The notes under the pieces were generated by a model, which saw only the letters and a program-made list of their open reading frames with translations, was not told the DNA's origin and did not search any database. Source: Microbulbifer sp. GL-2 (GTDB lineage Bacteria > Pseudomonadota > Gammaproteobacteria > Pseudomonadales > Cellvibrionaceae). Taken from it: 64,000 nucleotides of DNA. Both the position numbers and the translations under genes were made by a program. Positions 61,780 to 64,000 of the stretch are shown piece after piece. The DNA lies in contig NZ_AP019807.1 of the NCBI RefSeq assembly GCF_007183175.1, positions 4,088,001 to 4,152,000 on the forward strand, read 5' to 3'. Position 1 is the first letter of the stretch. The number at the start of each line of letters is the position of its first letter.

Positions 61780-62286
61780 CTAACTTTCCACAGCAATCTT
61801 CTCCCGAGAGTTAATATCTGTATCAAGTAGCCTATCAATACAGAAACGCCTAAATTCAAGTGTTGAATCAACGGCACTAAGGAGAGGGTCATCAACTGAA
61901 AATATGAAGGGCGTAAAGCCTACATCGATGACATATAAAGTATGGCTGCCATATTCAAGTGGTTCACCATATTCTTCACCGCAACGGTTCATTGGGTCAT
62001 AAAAAAGATAGGATCCGTCAGCTTGGGCTCTGTAAGTATATACCCCACTATCTCTGATATAGACATCCTTCGAGCCGTTTCCAACTGAAATAGACCGGTA
62101 ACTAGCCCCTCCACCAGAAAAAAATATTCCAGTTTTCAAGTACTCGGCTTTAGTTGCGTGAGTTAATGTGTATCTACCAGTTGCGTTGGTCGTAGGGCCT
62201 GAGATATTGGCGGCTGCATCCGATGCATAGCCAGATATACTCACAAGAAATGTTAGGAAGAAATATAAAGCAACCCCGAAGCGCAT
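61780..62286 (-). CDS. Exported protein sharing the RHS N-terminal module
   Basis: About 168 residues from ATG 62286: signal peptide (MRFGVALYFFLTFLVSISGYAS), then ISGPTTNATGRYTLTHAT. This matches the first mature domain of the large toxin (LRGPSENYTGSFTLTWSS) in position and phrase. The rest (YIRDSGVYTYRAQADGSYL) is an Ig/FN3-like sandwich with two cysteines. It lies 58 bases upstream of the toxin gene on the same strand and may be cotranscribed. It could be an accessory or surface-docking protein; no toxin tip. Confidence 0.65.
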   Translation of the reverse strand: MRFGVALYFFLTFLVSISGYASDAAANISGPTTNATGRYTLTHATKAEYLKTGIFFSGGGASYRSISVGNGSKDVYIRDSGVYTYRAQADGSYLFYDPMNRCGEEYGEPLEYGSHTLYVIDVGFTPFIFSVDDPLLSAVDSTLEFRRFCIDRLLDTDINSREKIAVES

Positions 62287-62435
62287 CCGTTTACCTACCA
62301 AGTAGCAACAATAAATTAGCTCTACCCACTTCAAGTCGAATAGAAAATCATGCGGGAGTTTAAAGGAAATCGAACAAAGGGCAACTAGAAGTGAAACAAA
62401 AGAGATGGATACAGTCTGACTAATGTGACTATCTT

Positions 62436-62699
62436 TCAGTTGGGGAATACGTACAGGAGATCATCACCAACAGTCCGACCTGTATGATATGCAGACAGCG
62501 CCACCGATAGAGAACTTTTAAGCATTTCAGGGTGAAAGTCCGCCGAAATAAAATAAGCGCAATTATGCCTGCAATCACTAGGTCCAGTGTTTCTGCCAAA
62601 AGTGACGATGAAATCACCTTGGCCATACGTCCATACCCTATTAATTTCGCCACGATACCATATCGGCTCTGAGGCCGCATTTAAACTAATAACCAGCAA
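62436..62699 (-). CDS. Small exported protein with uncertain start
   Basis: The mature part is clear: SEPIWYRGEINRVWTYGQGD, GRNTGPSDCRHNCAYFISAD, LSVALSAYHTGRTVGDD; two cysteines. It resembles a widespread family of small exported proteins of unknown role. The signal peptide (FTFICLLVISLNAAS) starts before any ATG: an ATT at 62715-62717 has AGGA at the right distance; a TTG at 62699 would leave a short signal. So either a rare start codon is used or the start was lost. It lies upstream of the toxin operon on the same strand. Confidence 0.6.
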   Translation of the reverse strand: MLVISLNAASEPIWYRGEINRVWTYGQGDFIVTFGRNTGPSDCRHNCAYFISADFHPEMLKSSLSVALSAYHTGRTVGDDLLYVFPN

Positions 62700-62717
62700 A
62701 CAGATAAAAGTAAAAAT

Positions 62718-63225
62718 TTTATTCCTGAACTCCCTATTGAATATTTAATGTCTCAACTAGGCTTTAATATACTGCCCATGGCTAGTACCGGATAATTGGA
62801 TGGACTTGAGTAGATTTGGACCGACTTTCACTCTGTAATCCCCTTCTTTGGGAAGCACTCATAGCCTATTAAGTTGCATATACACTAATTGATGGAAAAT
62901 TTAGCTACTGCCTTTTTTCAAAAATTAACGTAGGGAGTTGACTCTTGTTTCACACAACATACCAACCACAGGTGTAGCCCCTGCTAATGCACATGGTGAA
63001 ATTTGAAAGGCAACTTATAAGCAACACGATCAAAAACCCATCAAATCGATTAAGACGTGATAAAAGTGTAAGCCCACCCGATAAACCATAGTCACGTAAT
63101 ACCACTTTGACAGAAGATATAGCAATGATCCCTGAGGTACCGGTAGGTAGAAATGACAAAACTGCCCTCTTTTCATTATCTAATCTACTTTAATTACAGC
63201 TCATCCAACTACCCTGGTGCTTCTC
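62718..63225. other. Intergenic region between toxin locus and thiolase
   Basis: About 500 bases, AT-rich to the left and rising in GC to the right, with no supportable gene. A 69-codon minus-strand frame (62950-63159) lacks features. It should hold divergent promoters for the thiolase and the small exported protein. Confidence 0.4.
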
Positions 63226-64000
63226 ATGAAAGATGTCGCCGTTGTTGCCTACTGTCGAACTGCCATCGCCAAAGCCCGGCGTGGCGCATTGAACCAGACT
63301 CACGGTATTCCTATGGCAGCTCATGTGATAAGGGAGGCCGTTTCCAGAGCCAAGCTGGAACCACACGAGATTGAAGATGTTGTGCTGGGGTGCGGCTTAC
63401 CTGAAGGGGCTACAGGGCACAATATCTCGCGCAATGCCGCACTCTTCGCCGGGTGTGGAACCAAGGTGCCCGGTATCACCATTAATCGCTATTGTGGCTC
63501 CGGCCTCAATGCCGCTTCAATTGTGGCAAATCGCATTGCTACGGGTGAGATGCAAATAGGAGTTGCCGGTGGCGTCGAGAGTATCAGCCTGGTCCAGTTC
63601 AATTTGAACCTTGATCACTTTGTCTACGGTCCACTTCAGGAAAAATTCCCGGCTGTATGGTGGACTATGATCCAAACAGCGGACTATGTCGCCGATAAGT
63701 TCGCCATTACCCGCGAAGCTCAGGACCGGTATGTAGTGGACTCCCAAAAGCGAGTCGCTGCAGCGCTGAAAGCAGGAAAATTTGCCGAAGAAATTACCCC
63801 TTTTAAAACTGTAATGTCGGTTAAAAACCGGGAAACCGGCGAGGTAAGTAATAAACACGTAACCCTAAGTGAAGATGAAGGCCCCCGCCCTGATACCACC
63901 ATGGAAGGGCTAACGGCCCTGGAGCCGGTAAATTCTGGCGGCACAATTACTGCTGGCAATGCTTCCCAGCTCTCTGATGGGGCTGCCGCTGTGGTAATGG
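63226..64000 (+). CDS. Acetyl-CoA acetyltransferase (thiolase), 5' part
   Basis: The gene starts with ATG at 63226 and runs out of the window (258 codons seen; thiolases have about 390-430). MKDVAVVAYCRTAIAKARRGAL start, the substrate-lysine region, the nucleophile in INRYCGSGLNAAS (Cys90), AGGVESIS, and late GTITAGNASQLSDGAAAVV. It degrades or builds beta-ketoacyl-CoA in fatty acid metabolism; the sequence resembles FadA-type thiolases with the RRG loop. GC and codon use differ sharply from the toxin locus, so this is ordinary chromosome. It marks the right edge of the island. Confidence 0.93.
   Translation, partial: MKDVAVVAYCRTAIAKARRGALNQTHGIPMAAHVIREAVSRAKLEPHEIEDVVLGCGLPEGATGHNISRNAALFAGCGTKVPGITINRYCGSGLNAASIVANRIATGEMQIGVAGGVESISLVQFNLNLDHFVYGPLQEKFPAVWWTMIQTADYVADKFAITREAQDRYVVDSQKRVAAALKAGKFAEEITPFKTVMSVKNRETGEVSNKHVTLSEDEGPRPDTTMEGLTALEPVNSGGTITAGNASQLSDGAAAVVM

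Noticed and set aside
62950..63159. 69-codon minus-strand frame upstream of the thiolase
   Set aside because: No signal, domain or ribosome site; sits in the promoter region.
1..64000. CRISPR arrays, tRNA or rRNA genes, prophage structural genes, T6SS genes
   Set aside because: I looked for regular spaced repeats, cloverleaf-like runs, phage proteins and PAAR/VgrG features and found none.

Overview
The window looks like the chromosome of a gammaproteobacterium. The evidence is a CsrA homologue, an RND copper exporter, PhoD, DUF3179 and DUF1993 proteins, SpvB/RHS proteins and moderate GC; a marine Cellvibrionales/Microbulbifer-like host is my guess from gene content and cannot be proven here. 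I see no tRNA, rRNA or CRISPR array.

Region 1 (1-33.7 kb) is accessory-flavoured chromosome. It starts with small stress and detoxification genes: a DHFR-family protein, two SRPBCC (AHSA1-type) proteins, an ArsR-type regulator and a tandem-domain rifampin ADP-ribosyltransferase. Then come a LanC-like cyclase, an arsC-acr3 arsenic operon, a DoxX-like protein, a multicopper oxidase with an extra beta-rich C-terminal domain, a CaiB-type CoA-transferase, GNAT, a divergent LysR/aldo-keto reductase pair, an O-methyltransferase with a small downstream gene, DUF1993, a Cys-rich protein plus CusB-CusA copper/silver efflux, DUF3179, a serine hydrolase, an aldehyde dehydrogenase, PhoD, a short csrA, a decayed REP-type transposase and a frameshifted S9 peptidase. 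Both SRPBCC genes lie near a repeated inverted-repeat operator that overlaps a good sigma-70-like promoter.

Region 2 (33.7-62.3 kb) is the main find: a polymorphic toxin locus. One full-length secreted protein of 3082 residues (signal peptide, about nine FN3-like domains, SpvB, FG-GAP-like repeats, RHS repeats and core, variable toxin tip) lies at the right end, with its immunity gene directly after it. Downstream, in the same orientation, is an array of spare tips. Two are long orphan RHS-core cassettes that lack a proper start and carry different toxin tips. At least five are short displaced tips: an AHH nuclease, a JAB-like peptidase, two HEXXH zincins and one or two unknowns. Each is followed by a candidate immunity gene. 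Candidate immunity proteins of protease-like tips carry signal peptides or lipoboxes, and those of nuclease or ADP-ribosyltransferase-like tips do not. This suggests that toxin target compartment and immunity location match. Opposing + strand genes are remnants of XRE regulators. They meet the immunity genes at four near-identical hairpins that look like bidirectional terminators. Two IS6-family copies (one intact, one with a nonsense codon), IS256 and REP-transposase remnants and a 2.9-kb near-perfect duplication show how the array was built.

Region 3 (62.3-64 kb) holds a small secreted protein with an uncertain start and the first 775 bases of a thiolase gene that runs out of the window.
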